Assembly: GCA_036386455.1 (NCBI GenBank)
Contig: DASVVS010000037.1
Span: 16,821-80,820, forward strand
Origin: AC-37 sp036386455
Lineage (GTDB): Bacteria; Actinomycetota; Thermoleophilia; Solirubrobacterales; Thermoleophilaceae
DNA: 64,000 nucleotides
Direction of reading: 5' to 3'
Shown: in pieces, positions 33,691-42,103 of the stretch
How the letters are laid out: each line of letters starts with the position of its first letter
How positions within the stretch are numbered: position 1 is the first letter of the stretch
The notes under the pieces: model-generated
The model's input: only the letters and a program-made list of their open reading frames with translations
What the model was told of the DNA's origin: nothing
Databases searched by the model: none
Made by a program: the position numbers and the translations under genes

Positions 33691-35117
33691 CCGCCCGCCG
33701 GCTCCTGCCCGCGCTGCTGGCGGCCGTTCCGCTCGCGGCGCTGATGGCCCTGATCGTGAGCCGCGGCGCGCCGGACGGCGCCGAGGACGGATTCGAGCTC
33801 CTCGCCGCCGCGATCATCGCGGTGTGCGTCGGCGCCGCGGCGCTGGTGGCGCCGCCGTCCTGGGCCGTGAGCGGCGCCCTCGTGCTGACCCTCTTCCAGA
33901 GCCACTGGGATGCGCTCGGGGTCTCGTTCAGCGTCGACCGCTACGTGATGCTGCTCGTGATCGGCTCGGTCCTCGTACGCGAGTGGAGGCATCGCGACGG
34001 CCGCCTGGCGACCCGGCCCGTCGACTGGCTCCTGGCGGTCACCCTGATCTACGCCGCCACGTCGGCGTGGGTGGTCGGCGAGCTGTCCACCGAAGACGGT
34101 CGCTTCGAGCTGCTCGACCGGTTCGGCGTGATGCCGTTCGTCCTGTTCTTCCTGGCGCCGCTCGTGTTCCGCACCGAGCGCGACCGGCGCGTGCTGCTCG
34201 GCACCCTCGTGGCCATCGGGACCTACCTCGGCATCACGGCGATCCTCGAGACGACCGGACCGAAGGGTGTGATCGTGCCGAGCTACATCACCGACCCGGC
34301 GCAGGGGATCCATCAGGACCGCGCGCGCGGTCCATTTCTCGACGCGGGCGCGAACGGACTGGCGCTGTACATGTGCGCGGTCGCGTCGACGATCGCGTTC
34401 ACGAAGTGGCGGAACCCGCGCTGGCGGATCTTCGCGCTCCTCGTGGCCGGGCTCTGCCTGGTGGGAGTTCTGCTCACGCTCACCCGGGCGGTGTGGCTGG
34501 GCGCGCTCGTGGCCACGCCGGTCGCGCTGCTCTCCGCCCGCGGGGCGCGCCGCTTCCTCGTGCCCGGGATGCTCGCGGGGCTCGTGCTGATCGTCGCCGC
34601 GTTCGCCATGATCCCCGGCCTTCAGGATCGCGCCGAGCGCCGGCGCGGCGACAAGCAGCCGGTCTGGGACCGCCAGAACTCCAACTCAGCGGCGATCCGG
34701 ATGCTCGAGGACCGGCCGCTCTTCGGCTTCGGCTGGTCGCGCTTCAAGGAGGAGAGCCCGCCCTACTACCGGCAGTCGAACGACTTCCCGCTGGGGGAGA
34801 CGGGCAACCTCCACAACGTCTACCTGTCGAACGCGGTGGATCTGGGCCTCGTCGGCCTGGCGCTGTGGATCGCGGCGCTGCTGGCCGCGCTCGGCGGCGC
34901 GATCGTGCGCCGGGGACCGCCGGAGCTCGTCGCGTGGAAGGTCGGGCTGCTGGCCGTGACGCTGAGCGTGCTGATCACGTGGGCGACGGCGCCGGCGCTC
35001 TTCGTGCTGCCGACGCTGCTGCTCTGGCTGTGGGCGGGCATCGCGTGGGGACCGCGCACGCCGTCAGAGGGCGCTGTAGACGACCGCCACGCAGCCCGCG
35101 AGTTGAAGCACGCATAG
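33687..35117 (+). CDS. O-antigen ligase/Wzy-like polymerase
   Basis: The 476-residue protein has about 11-12 membrane segments and one large extracytoplasmic loop. The loop contains ERRRGDKQPVWDRQNSNSAA and RPLFGFGWSRFKEESPPYYR, followed by GNLHNVYLSNAVDLGLVGLA. The H in this N-x-Y region and the preceding Arg residues are typical of the Wzy_C/WaaL family. It would polymerise repeat units flipped by the protein at 2964. The GTG start overlaps the wzz-like stop (GTGA). Its last 54 bases overlap the convergent membrane-protein gene. Confidence 0.87.
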   Translation: MTARRLLPALLAAVPLAALMALIVSRGAPDGAEDGFELLAAAIIAVCVGAAALVAPPSWAVSGALVLTLFQSHWDALGVSFSVDRYVMLLVIGSVLVREWRHRDGRLATRPVDWLLAVTLIYAATSAWVVGELSTEDGRFELLDRFGVMPFVLFFLAPLVFRTERDRRVLLGTLVAIGTYLGITAILETTGPKGVIVPSYITDPAQGIHQDRARGPFLDAGANGLALYMCAVASTIAFTKWRNPRWRIFALLVAGLCLVGVLLTLTRAVWLGALVATPVALLSARGARRFLVPGMLAGLVLIVAAFAMIPGLQDRAERRRGDKQPVWDRQNSNSAAIRMLEDRPLFGFGWSRFKEESPPYYRQSNDFPLGETGNLHNVYLSNAVDLGLVGLALWIAALLAALGGAIVRRGPPELVAWKVGLLAVTLSVLITWATAPALFVLPTLLLWLWAGIAWGPRTPSEGAVDDRHAARELKHA

Positions 35118-36365
35118 GGCGCCGAGCCCGACGGTCGCGCGGCGGCGGTCGAGGCCCGCGAGGGCGGCGAGCAGCGCGAGGCAGGCGATCACCGGCGGCT
35201 CGAAGTAGCGCTGGTAGGTGCGGACCGTCCCCGCCTGGGCGATCGCGACCGAGGCGATCGCGACCAGCACGACGGCGGCCGGGCGCTGCATCGCGTTGCG
35301 CGCCGCGGCGCGCCAGAGGACCACGAGCAGCGCCGCGCCCAGCCCGGCGAGGATCGCGATCGTGAGCGAGCGGTCGGCGACCGCCGGGGTGTCGCGCACG
35401 ATCGACCACAGCCCGCCGCCGGTACGCCGCTCGGCCGTGGCGTCGTGCGAGGTCGGGACGGCGAGCGCCAGCAGCGCCCCCGCCGCGGCGGCCCCCGCCA
35501 GCGCCCGCCGCTCGCGCAGGTCCTCGCGCGTGGCCACGCAGGCCGCGAAGAACGGCGCGAAGAGCCCGGCGAGCGCGAGCGTGAACGGCACCGCCGCGGG
35601 GCTCGTGCCGCTCTGCCCGGCGGCGATCGGCGGCGTGAGCTGGCCCCACAGGGAGGCGAAGGCGGCGAGCATCGCGATCGCGGGGATCACCGCCACGCCA
35701 GCGAGCACGAGCGGGCGGAGGCTCGGGCGACGCTCCGCCGGGCCGCCGCCGGGCTCCTCGCGGAGGCCGGGGATCCAACGCCCGGCGACGGCCGCCGCGA
35801 ACACGAGCGGCCCCGCCGCCCAGAGCGCGAGCTGCCGGACGGAGGCGCCGAGCAGCACCCAGAGGCCGCCGAGGAACAGGCCGCGCCCCGTCTCGGCCAC
35901 CGTCAGGGCCGCCCCGAGCGTGAGCAGGATGAACAGCATCGCCGTGTTGTCGGTGTTCAGCCACGCGGCCGACTGGAGCACGTAGTGCGACAGCAGGAGC
36001 GGCAGCGTGAGGAACAGGCCCGGCCAGCGCCCGGCGTAGCGCCGGATCAGCCTGTAGGCGACGAGGATCATCGCGAGCGAGAAGAGCGCGGCGAAGGCCT
36101 CCACCGCGGCGCGGTCGTCGCTCACGAGCCGGACGAACACCGCGGTGACCAGGTGCAGGCCCGGGGTGGTGGCGGTGTGGATGTTCTCGAGGTCCGGCGA
36201 GGGCAGGTCGGCGGCCAGCTCGACCACGGTGCGCCCGTGGTAGACCCGCTCGTCCTCGTAGCCGGCGGTGCCGGTGCCGCCCGCGGCGATCACCGGTGCG
36301 ACGAGGGCGACGAACAGAGCGGTCAGCAGCAGCTCCGGGGCTCGGCCGGCCAGGATCGCTCGCAC
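35064..36365 (-). CDS. Multi-spanning GT-C-like protein (weakly ALG10-like)
   Basis: The 433-residue protein has about 11 hydrophobic segments. After the first, GYEDERVYHGRTVVELAADL and ENIHTATTPGLHLVTAVFVR resemble the DE-x-x-H and TTPGL patterns of ALG10/DIE2 glucosyltransferases. AAWLNTDNTAMLFILLTLGA follows. The similarity is weak and only suggests a polyprenyl-phosphate-sugar-dependent transferase. The start is GTG at 36365, 40 bases from the divergent GT2 gene. The frame extending to 36866 is a shadow. Its 3' end overlaps the polymerase gene by 54 bases. Confidence 0.72.
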   Translation of the reverse strand: MRAILAGRAPELLLTALFVALVAPVIAAGGTGTAGYEDERVYHGRTVVELAADLPSPDLENIHTATTPGLHLVTAVFVRLVSDDRAAVEAFAALFSLAMILVAYRLIRRYAGRWPGLFLTLPLLLSHYVLQSAAWLNTDNTAMLFILLTLGAALTVAETGRGLFLGGLWVLLGASVRQLALWAAGPLVFAAAVAGRWIPGLREEPGGGPAERRPSLRPLVLAGVAVIPAIAMLAAFASLWGQLTPPIAAGQSGTSPAAVPFTLALAGLFAPFFAACVATREDLRERRALAGAAAAGALLALAVPTSHDATAERRTGGGLWSIVRDTPAVADRSLTIAILAGLGAALLVVLWRAAARNAMQRPAAVVLVAIASVAIAQAGTVRTYQRYFEPPVIACLALLAALAGLDRRRATVGLGALCVLQLAGCVAVVYSAL

Positions 36366-36392
36366 GCCGCCACTATTGCAGCGGCGCCCGTA

Positions 36393-36398
36393 TAGGTT
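36393..36398 (+). promoter_or_regulatory. -10-like TAGGTT before GT2 gene
   Basis: TAGGTT (within GTATAGGTT) ends 7 bases before the ATG at 36406, within the 40-base divergent region. Confidence 0.5.
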
Positions 36399-36405
36399 CC
36401 GGCAG

Positions 36406-37581
36406 ATGACGAGGCCACCGGCAGCCGGTCGGGTCGACGCGGCGCTCGCGGTCCCCGCCGGCCTGCTCGCCGCCGCCGCGGCGCACCAGCTCGGGCTGCT
36501 CGCCGCCGCGGCCACGCTCGGGCGCCGGCGGCACGCGGCGCCCGGCGCGGCGATCCGCTTCGCGATCCTGATCCCGGCCCACGACGAGGCCGCGACGATC
36601 GGCCCCACGCTCGCCGCGATGGAGCCGCTCGGCGCCGAGCGGATAGTCGTGGCCGACAACTGCACCGACGCGACCGCGGCCGTCGCGGCCGGCGCGGGCG
36701 CCACGGTCTGGGAGCGCCACGACCCCGAGCGGCGCGGCAAGGGCCACGCGCTCAGGTGGGGGCTCGAGCGCCTGCTGCGCGAGCGCGCGGGGGTCGAGGC
36801 GGTGGTGGTGATCGACGCCGACTGCCGCCCGTCCGCGAACCTGCTCGACGCGGTGGGCGCCGCCATCCGCGCCGGCGCCGCAGCGGTGCAGGTGGACTAC
36901 GTCGTGGCGGATGCGGACAGCTCGCCCGCCGCGGCCCTGCGCGCCGCCGCGTTCGCGCTGATGAACCACGTGCGCCCGCGCGGCCGGACCGCGCTCGGGC
37001 TGTCGGCCGGGCTGCTCGGCACCGGCATGGCGTTCAGAGCCGACCTGCTGCGGCGGGTGCCCTGGCGCTCGTACGGGCTGGCCGAGGACGCCGAGCACCA
37101 CCTGCGCCTGGTCGAGGCGGGCGAGCGGGTCGCCTTCGTGCCGGAGGCGAGCGTGCGCTCGCCGATGCCGGCGACGCTCGCCGCCAGCGAGTCCCAGCAG
37201 ATGCGCTGGGAGGGCGGCCGGCTGCGGCTCGCGCGGCGCGGCGCGGCGCTCGTGGCGCGGGGCCTCGCGCGGCGCGACCCGGTCGCCGTGCAGGCCGGGC
37301 TCGACCCGCTGCTGCCGCCGCAGTCGGTGCTCGGCGCGGGATCGGCCGCCCTCGCCGCCGCCGGGGCGGGGCTGAGGCTGCGTCGCACGGCCGTGCTGGG
37401 CTCCGCGAGCCTCGCGATGCAGGCCGCGTACGTGCTCGGCGGGCTCGCGCTCACGCGTGCGCCGGCGGCCGCGTGGCTGGCGCTCCTGCGCGCACCCCTG
37501 CTCGTCGCGTTCAAGCTGCGCGTCTACGCGAGGGCGCTGCGCGGGGGGAGCCCGGACGAGTGGGTCCGCACGGAGCGCTGA
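36406..37581 (+). CDS. Membrane-associated family 2 glycosyltransferase
   Basis: The 391-residue protein has an N-terminal hydrophobic segment (about 10-38) and FAILIPAHDEAATIGPTLAA. It then has RIVVADNCTDATAAVAAGAG, RRGKGHALRWGLERLL, VVVIDADCRPSANLLDAV (D-x-D) and LAEDAEHHLRLVEAGERVAF, then the Q-x-x-RW motif in SESQQMRWEGGRLRLA. C-terminal hydrophobic segments follow. The QxxRW signature marks processive-type GT2 enzymes (cellulose/hyaluronan-synthase superfamily) or dolichol-phosphate-sugar-like transferases. This is the last gene of the polysaccharide block. Confidence 0.86.
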   Translation: MTRPPAAGRVDAALAVPAGLLAAAAAHQLGLLAAAATLGRRRHAAPGAAIRFAILIPAHDEAATIGPTLAAMEPLGAERIVVADNCTDATAAVAAGAGATVWERHDPERRGKGHALRWGLERLLRERAGVEAVVVIDADCRPSANLLDAVGAAIRAGAAAVQVDYVVADADSSPAAALRAAAFALMNHVRPRGRTALGLSAGLLGTGMAFRADLLRRVPWRSYGLAEDAEHHLRLVEAGERVAFVPEASVRSPMPATLAASESQQMRWEGGRLRLARRGAALVARGLARRDPVAVQAGLDPLLPPQSVLGAGSAALAAAGAGLRLRRTAVLGSASLAMQAAYVLGGLALTRAPAAAWLALLRAPLLVAFKLRVYARALRGGSPDEWVRTER

Positions 37582-37599
37582 GGGGCTGTTCGCCCGGCC

Positions 37600-37605
37600 T
37601 AGACT
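37600..37605 (+). promoter_or_regulatory. -10-like TAGACT for msrB
   Basis: TAGACT is followed by 7 bases and the msrB ATG at 37613. Confidence 0.5.
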
Positions 37606-37612
37606 CTGAGGC

Positions 37613-38008
37613 ATGAGCCCCAAGGTCGAGAAGAGCGAGCAGGAGTGGCGTGAGCAGCTCACGCCCGAGCAGTACGAGATCCTCAGGCGGCAGGGAACGG
37701 AGCCGCCGTTCACCGGCGAGTACGTCTACACGAAGGACACCGGCACCTACAACTGCGCCGCGTGCGGCTCGCCGCTGTTCAGCTCGGACACGAAGTTCGA
37801 CTCCGGCACCGGCTGGCCGAGCTTCTACGAGCCGATGGACGAGGGCGGCGTGGAGCTGCGCCAGGACTCGAGCCACGGGATGGTGCGGACCGAGGCCGTC
37901 TGCGCGAACTGCGGCGGGCACCTGGGCCACGTCTTCGACGACGGCCCGAACCCGACCGGCCAGCGCTACTGCATCAACTCGGCGGCCATCGCTCTGGACG
38001 CTGAGTAG
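37613..38008 (+). CDS. msrB: Peptide-methionine (R)-S-oxide reductase
   Basis: The 131-residue enzyme repairs oxidised methionine R-sulfoxide. Zinc ligands are Cys48/Cys51 (CAAC) and Cys97/Cys100 (CANC), and the catalytic Cys120 lies in RYCINSAA. SGTGWPSFYEP and GHLGHVFDDGP are family signatures, and the length is typical. A TAGACT hexamer 7 bases upstream suggests its own promoter. It is followed after 12 bases by an asparagine-synthase-like gene. Confidence 0.97.
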   Translation: MSPKVEKSEQEWREQLTPEQYEILRRQGTEPPFTGEYVYTKDTGTYNCAACGSPLFSSDTKFDSGTGWPSFYEPMDEGGVELRQDSSHGMVRTEAVCANCGGHLGHVFDDGPNPTGQRYCINSAAIALDAE

Positions 38009-38020
38009 CGCCGCGCGCCC

Positions 38021-39829
38021 GTGTGCGGGATAGCCGGGTGCGTCGCCGCGCCCGGGCGCGAGCCCGATCGCGAGGCGCTCCGCCGGATGGCGGCCGCGCT
38101 CGCGCACCGCGGCCCCGACGACGAGGGGATCGCCGTCGACGGGCAGGTCGGGCTTGTGCAGCGCCGGCTCGCGATCGTGGACCCGTCGCCCGCGGGGCAC
38201 GCGCCGATGGAGGACGCGGGCGGGCGCTGGCTCGTCACCTACAACGGCGAGGTCTTCAACCACCTCGAGCTGCGCGCCGAGCTGCCCTGGGTCCGCTGGC
38301 GCGGGGGTAGCGACACCGAGACGCTCGTCGAGGCGCTCGCGCACTGGGACGAGGCGGCGGTGCCGCGCTGCAACGGGCTGTTCGCCTGGGCGGCGCTCGA
38401 CCGCGAGCGGCGGCGGCTCGTGCTGGTCCGCGACCGCTTCGGGGTGAAGCCGCTGTACATGGCCCGGCACGCGGGGGCGCTCTGGTTCGCGAGCGAGATG
38501 CGCGCGCTGCTCGAGGCCGGCGTGGCGCGCGACGTCCGGCGCGACGTGCTCGCCCACGCGGTGGAGCGCGGCTGGGCGAACGGCCGGCGCACGCCGCTCG
38601 CGGCCGTCGAGCGCGTGATGCCGGGGACGCTCGTGGAGGTGGACCTCGAGACGCTCGCGACGGCCGAGCGCACCTGGTACGACCCGCTCGAGACGGTGGG
38701 CGGGGGCTCCGGCTCCGCCCCCGATCCGCGGCTCCTCGAGGACGCACTCCGCGGGGCCGTGCGCCGCCGCCTGATGGCCGACGTCCCGCTCGGGACGATG
38801 TGCTCGGGCGGGCTCGACTCGAGCCTGATCACGGCGCTGGCGGCGGAGGCCGGCACCGTGCACGCGTTCAACGCGCGGATCGTGGACCAGCCCGAGTGGG
38901 ACGAGGGCCGCTGGGCGCGCGAGGTGGCCGAGCACGTGGGGGTCGAGCTGCACACCGTCGAGATGACCGCGGCCGAGTGGCGCGCCGGGCTCGTGGACGT
39001 GGTCCGCCACGTCGAGTATCCGCTCACCCACGAGAGCTCGGTGCCGATGGCGGCGATCGCCCGGCTGGCCCGCGAGCGCGGCGTCAAGGTGCTGCTGAGC
39101 GGCGAGGGCGCGGACGAGCTGTTCGGCGGCTACTCGTGGGTCCACCACCACGCGTCCGCGGACTTCGCCGCGCGCCGCCGGCCCGCGGCGGCGGCGGCGC
39201 GGGCCGCGCTGCGGGCGGCGCAGCGGCGCGGCGTGCTGGCCGGCCGCGCGATCCCCGACCCGTTCCCCGGCCCCTCGGACGAGGTGAACGCGTACGAGCG
39301 CGAGCGCTTCGGGGCGGCCCTGGCCGCCTACGCGCACCACCGCGGCCCGCGCCGGCGCCTGGAGGCCGGGCTGGCGGCCGATCTCTCGACCTACCTCCCG
39401 CACCTGCTCAACCGCCAGGACAAGACGACGATGATGCACTCGGTCGAGACGCGGGTGCCGTTCCTCGACCCGGAGGTGGTGGCGCTGGCCCTGAACATGC
39501 CGCTCGAGCACCGGGTCGAGCCCGAGCGCAAGGCGCCGTTGCGCGCGCTGGGCCGGGGGCTCCTGCCGGCGAGCGTCGTCGCGCGCGAGAAGGTGGGCTT
39601 CGGCTTCGACGTCGGCCGCTACCTGGGCGGCGCCGTGCGCGAGGAGTTCATGCGCGGCGGGCGCCTGCGCGAGGAGCTGGGCGTGGCGCGCGCGGAGTGG
39701 GATCCGCGCGTGGGGGAGCTGTGCGCGAGCCTCGCCCCGCTGACGGCGGAGATCTGGCTGCGGACCGTCGCCGGCGGCGAGTTGCCAGACGCCGTGCAGG
39801 CGGAGCTGTGGGCCCCGGCGCGCCCGTAG
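38021..39829 (+). CDS. asnB: Asparagine synthase (glutamine-hydrolysing) homologue
   Basis: The 602-residue protein starts at GTG so that the processed N-terminus is Cys2, the glutaminase nucleophile (MCGIAGCVA). LAHRGPDDEGI and VTYNGEVFNHLELR complete the glutaminase domain. The synthetase domain has the PP-loop GTMCSGGLDSSLITALAAEA at about 262-280 and later LLSGEGADELFGGYSWVHHH and LNRQDKTTMMHSVETRVPFLD. It forms an amide from glutamine nitrogen with ATP. In polysaccharide loci such homologues can amidate uronic acids, so free asparagine is not the only possible product. Confidence 0.9.
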   Translation: MCGIAGCVAAPGREPDREALRRMAAALAHRGPDDEGIAVDGQVGLVQRRLAIVDPSPAGHAPMEDAGGRWLVTYNGEVFNHLELRAELPWVRWRGGSDTETLVEALAHWDEAAVPRCNGLFAWAALDRERRRLVLVRDRFGVKPLYMARHAGALWFASEMRALLEAGVARDVRRDVLAHAVERGWANGRRTPLAAVERVMPGTLVEVDLETLATAERTWYDPLETVGGGSGSAPDPRLLEDALRGAVRRRLMADVPLGTMCSGGLDSSLITALAAEAGTVHAFNARIVDQPEWDEGRWAREVAEHVGVELHTVEMTAAEWRAGLVDVVRHVEYPLTHESSVPMAAIARLARERGVKVLLSGEGADELFGGYSWVHHHASADFAARRRPAAAAARAALRAAQRRGVLAGRAIPDPFPGPSDEVNAYERERFGAALAAYAHHRGPRRRLEAGLAADLSTYLPHLLNRQDKTTMMHSVETRVPFLDPEVVALALNMPLEHRVEPERKAPLRALGRGLLPASVVAREKVGFGFDVGRYLGGAVREEFMRGGRLREELGVARAEWDPRVGELCASLAPLTAEIWLRTVAGGELPDAVQAELWAPARP

Positions 39830-39832
39830 AAT
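39827..39832 (+). promoter_or_regulatory. -10-like TAGAAT for the DPA operon
   Basis: TAGAAT overlaps the stop codon of the asparagine-synthase gene (TAG at 39827-39829) and lies 8 bases before the GTG at 39841. Confidence 0.45.
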
Positions 39833-39840
39833 CACCGAAC

Positions 39841-40791
39841 GTGGCGGAGGGACTCGACACGGTTGCGCCGCCGGCGGCCTCCCAGCAGCGCGCTGCCACC
39901 TTCGAGGGCACCTGGCGCGGGACGCTCCCCGGCGGGATCTTCCGCGCGCTGCGGCCCAAGCAGTGGCTGAAGAACGTGCTCGTGGCCGCGGCGCCGGGCG
40001 CGGCGGGCGTGCTCACCGATGCCGGCGTGCTGCTCGACGTGGCTCTCGCGTTCGTCGCCTTCTGCATGGTCTCGAGCGCGACCTACCTCGTGAACGACGC
40101 GCGCGACGTGGAGGCCGACCGCCTGCACCCGCGCAAGCGCTTCCGCGCGATCGCCGCGGGGACCGTGTCGGTGCGGCTCGCGCTCGCGCTCGCGCTGCTG
40201 CTGCTGCTGGGCGGCTTCGCCGTGGCGGCCGTGGTCCGGATCGAGCTGCTGGTCGTGGTCGCCTCCTACGTGACCCTCACGACCGCCTACACGCTCTGGC
40301 TCAAGCACGTCGAGGTGGTCGACATCGTGGCCATCGCGTCGGGCTTCATCCTGCGCGCGGTGGCGGGCGGCGCCGCGGTCGACGTGCCGCTGTCGCGCTG
40401 GTTCATCATCGTCGCCTCGTTCGGCTCGCTCTTCATCGTCGCCGGCAAGCGCCACGGCGAGCACATCGACCTCGACGAGTCGCGCGGGGCGATCCGCTCC
40501 ACGCTCGCGGGCTACTCGCGCGACTACCTCAAGTACGTGTGGACGATGGCCTCCGGCGTGACGATCGCCGCCTACTGCCTGTGGGCGTTCGAGATGGCGC
40601 CGCGCGACAGCGAGGTGCCGCTCTACGAGCTGTCGATCGTCCCGTTCGTGACGTTCATGCTGCGCTACGCGCAGCTCCTCGAGGCCGGTCACGGCGAGGC
40701 GCCGGAGGACGTCGTGCTGGGCGACCGCCTGCTGCAGGCGCTCGCCGCCGTCTGGATCGCGCTGTTCGGAGCGGGTGTCTACTTCCTCTGA
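39841..40791 (+). CDS. Decaprenyl-phosphate phosphoribosyltransferase (UbiA family)
   Basis: The 316-residue membrane protein of the UbiA superfamily has LRPKQWLKNVLVAAAPGAAG, the first acidic motif in YLVNDARDVEADRLHPRKRF (about 85-100), and seven or eight further membrane segments. The second acidic region falls in HVEVVDIVAIASGFILRAVA. By analogy with Rv3806c it moves phosphoribose from PRPP to decaprenyl phosphate, the first step of decaprenyl-phosphoryl-arabinose synthesis. Its 3' end overlaps dprE1 by 17 bases, so the three-gene order matches the mycobacterial pathway. Confidence 0.92.
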   Translation: MAEGLDTVAPPAASQQRAATFEGTWRGTLPGGIFRALRPKQWLKNVLVAAAPGAAGVLTDAGVLLDVALAFVAFCMVSSATYLVNDARDVEADRLHPRKRFRAIAAGTVSVRLALALALLLLLGGFAVAAVVRIELLVVVASYVTLTTAYTLWLKHVEVVDIVAIASGFILRAVAGGAAVDVPLSRWFIIVASFGSLFIVAGKRHGEHIDLDESRGAIRSTLAGYSRDYLKYVWTMASGVTIAAYCLWAFEMAPRDSEVPLYELSIVPFVTFMLRYAQLLEAGHGEAPEDVVLGDRLLQALAAVWIALFGAGVYFL

Positions 40792-42103
40792 AGCCCTGCT
40801 CACCGGCTGGGGCCTGACCGCGCCTTCGCGAGCGGAGGTGGTGGAGGCCAGCGCCGAGAGCATCGCCGCCACGCTCGCCGACCCCGGCCCGCGCGGGGTG
40901 CTGGCGCGGGGCCTCGGGCGCAGCTACGGCGACGCCGCCCAGAACGCCGGCGGCCGCGTGCTGCTGATGGAGGAGCTGGCGAAGGTGCACGCGGTGGACC
41001 TCGCGAGCGGGATCGTGACCGTGGACGCGGGCGTGAGCATCGAGACGCTCACGCGCACGCTGCTGCCGCTCGGGCTGTTCGTGCACGTGACGCCGGGCAC
41101 CTGGTTCGTGACCGTGGGCGGCGCGATCGCGGCGGACGTGCACGGCAAGAACCACCACGCCGACGGCTCGTTCTGCGACCACGTGCTCGCGTTCGACCTG
41201 ATGACCCCGGACGGCGAGGTCAGGACGGTGGAGCCGGGCGACGAGCTGTTCGGCGCGACCGCCGGCGGCATGGGCCTGACCGGCGTGATCCTGCGGGCCA
41301 CGCTCAGGATGCTGAAGGTCGCGTCGCCGAACATGGTCGTGGATCGCGAGCGCTGCGCCGACCTCGACGACGTGATGGCGCGCATGGCCGCGCGCGACGA
41401 CGAGTACCGCTACTCCGTGGCGTGGATCGACTGCCTCGCGCGCGGCCGGAACATGGGCCGCTCGGTCCTGATCCGCGGCGACCACGCGCCCGAGGCCGGG
41501 TCCAACGGGCACTTCGGCGGGCTGCGGATCAGCGCCCCGCCGTTCGTGCCGGGCGGCCTGCTCAACCGCACGACGCTCCGCGCCTTCAACGAGGCCTACT
41601 ACCGCGCCGCGCCCAAGCGCGAGACCGGGCGCCGCGAGGGGGTGCGCGAGTTCTTCTACCCGCTCGACGCGGTGGGGAGTTGGAACCGCATCTACGGGCC
41701 GAGCGGCTTCCTCCAGTACCAGCTCGTGGTGCCGTACGGGCGCGAGGACGCCCTCCGCGAGTCGCTCGAGCGCCTCTCCGGCGCGGGCGCGCCGTCGTTC
41801 CTCGCGGTGCTCAAGCGCTTCGGCGCGCAGCGGACCGGCATGATCTCGTTCCCGATGGAGGGCTGGACGCTCGCACTCGACATCCCGGCGACCGTGCCGG
41901 GGCTCGCGCCGCTGCTCGACGGCCTCGACGAGGTCGTGGCCGAGGCCGGCGGCCGCGTGTACCTGGCCAAGGACTCGCGCCTGCGCCCGGACGTGCTCGC
42001 CTCGATGTACGGGCGGCTCGGCGAGTGGCGCGCCGCGCGCGAGCGGGTCGACCCCGGCGGCGTGATGCGCTCGGACCTGGCGCGGCGGCTGGAGCTCGTA
42101 TGA
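40775..42103 (+). CDS. dprE1: Decaprenylphosphoryl-beta-D-ribose 2'-oxidase
   Basis: The 442-residue FAD enzyme oxidises the 2'-hydroxyl of decaprenyl-phosphoryl-ribose. The FAD-binding region shows ARGLGRSYGDAAQNAGG, GTWFVTVGGAIAADVHGKNH (the His-Gly-Lys-Asn-His flavin contact) and GGMGLTGVILRATL. The C-terminal substrate region has FLAVLKRFGAQRTGMISFPM, GWTLALDIP and VYLAKDSRLRP with the catalytic-type Lys. In mycobacteria the position of Ala367 (WTLALDIP) is a Cys, the covalent target of benzothiazinones. The GTG start lies within the preceding gene, and the stop overlaps the dprE2 ATG (ATGA). Confidence 0.95.
   Translation: MSTSSEALLTGWGLTAPSRAEVVEASAESIAATLADPGPRGVLARGLGRSYGDAAQNAGGRVLLMEELAKVHAVDLASGIVTVDAGVSIETLTRTLLPLGLFVHVTPGTWFVTVGGAIAADVHGKNHHADGSFCDHVLAFDLMTPDGEVRTVEPGDELFGATAGGMGLTGVILRATLRMLKVASPNMVVDRERCADLDDVMARMAARDDEYRYSVAWIDCLARGRNMGRSVLIRGDHAPEAGSNGHFGGLRISAPPFVPGGLLNRTTLRAFNEAYYRAAPKRETGRREGVREFFYPLDAVGSWNRIYGPSGFLQYQLVVPYGREDALRESLERLSGAGAPSFLAVLKRFGAQRTGMISFPMEGWTLALDIPATVPGLAPLLDGLDEVVAEAGGRVYLAKDSRLRPDVLASMYGRLGEWRAARERVDPGGVMRSDLARRLELV

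Noticed and set aside
38021..39829. Asparagine-synthase homologue as the lasso cyclase for the locus at 1-2936
   Set aside because: It lies 35 kb away, keeps the full glutaminase site with Cys2 and looks like ordinary AsnB, so there is no reason to link it to the leader-bearing protein.
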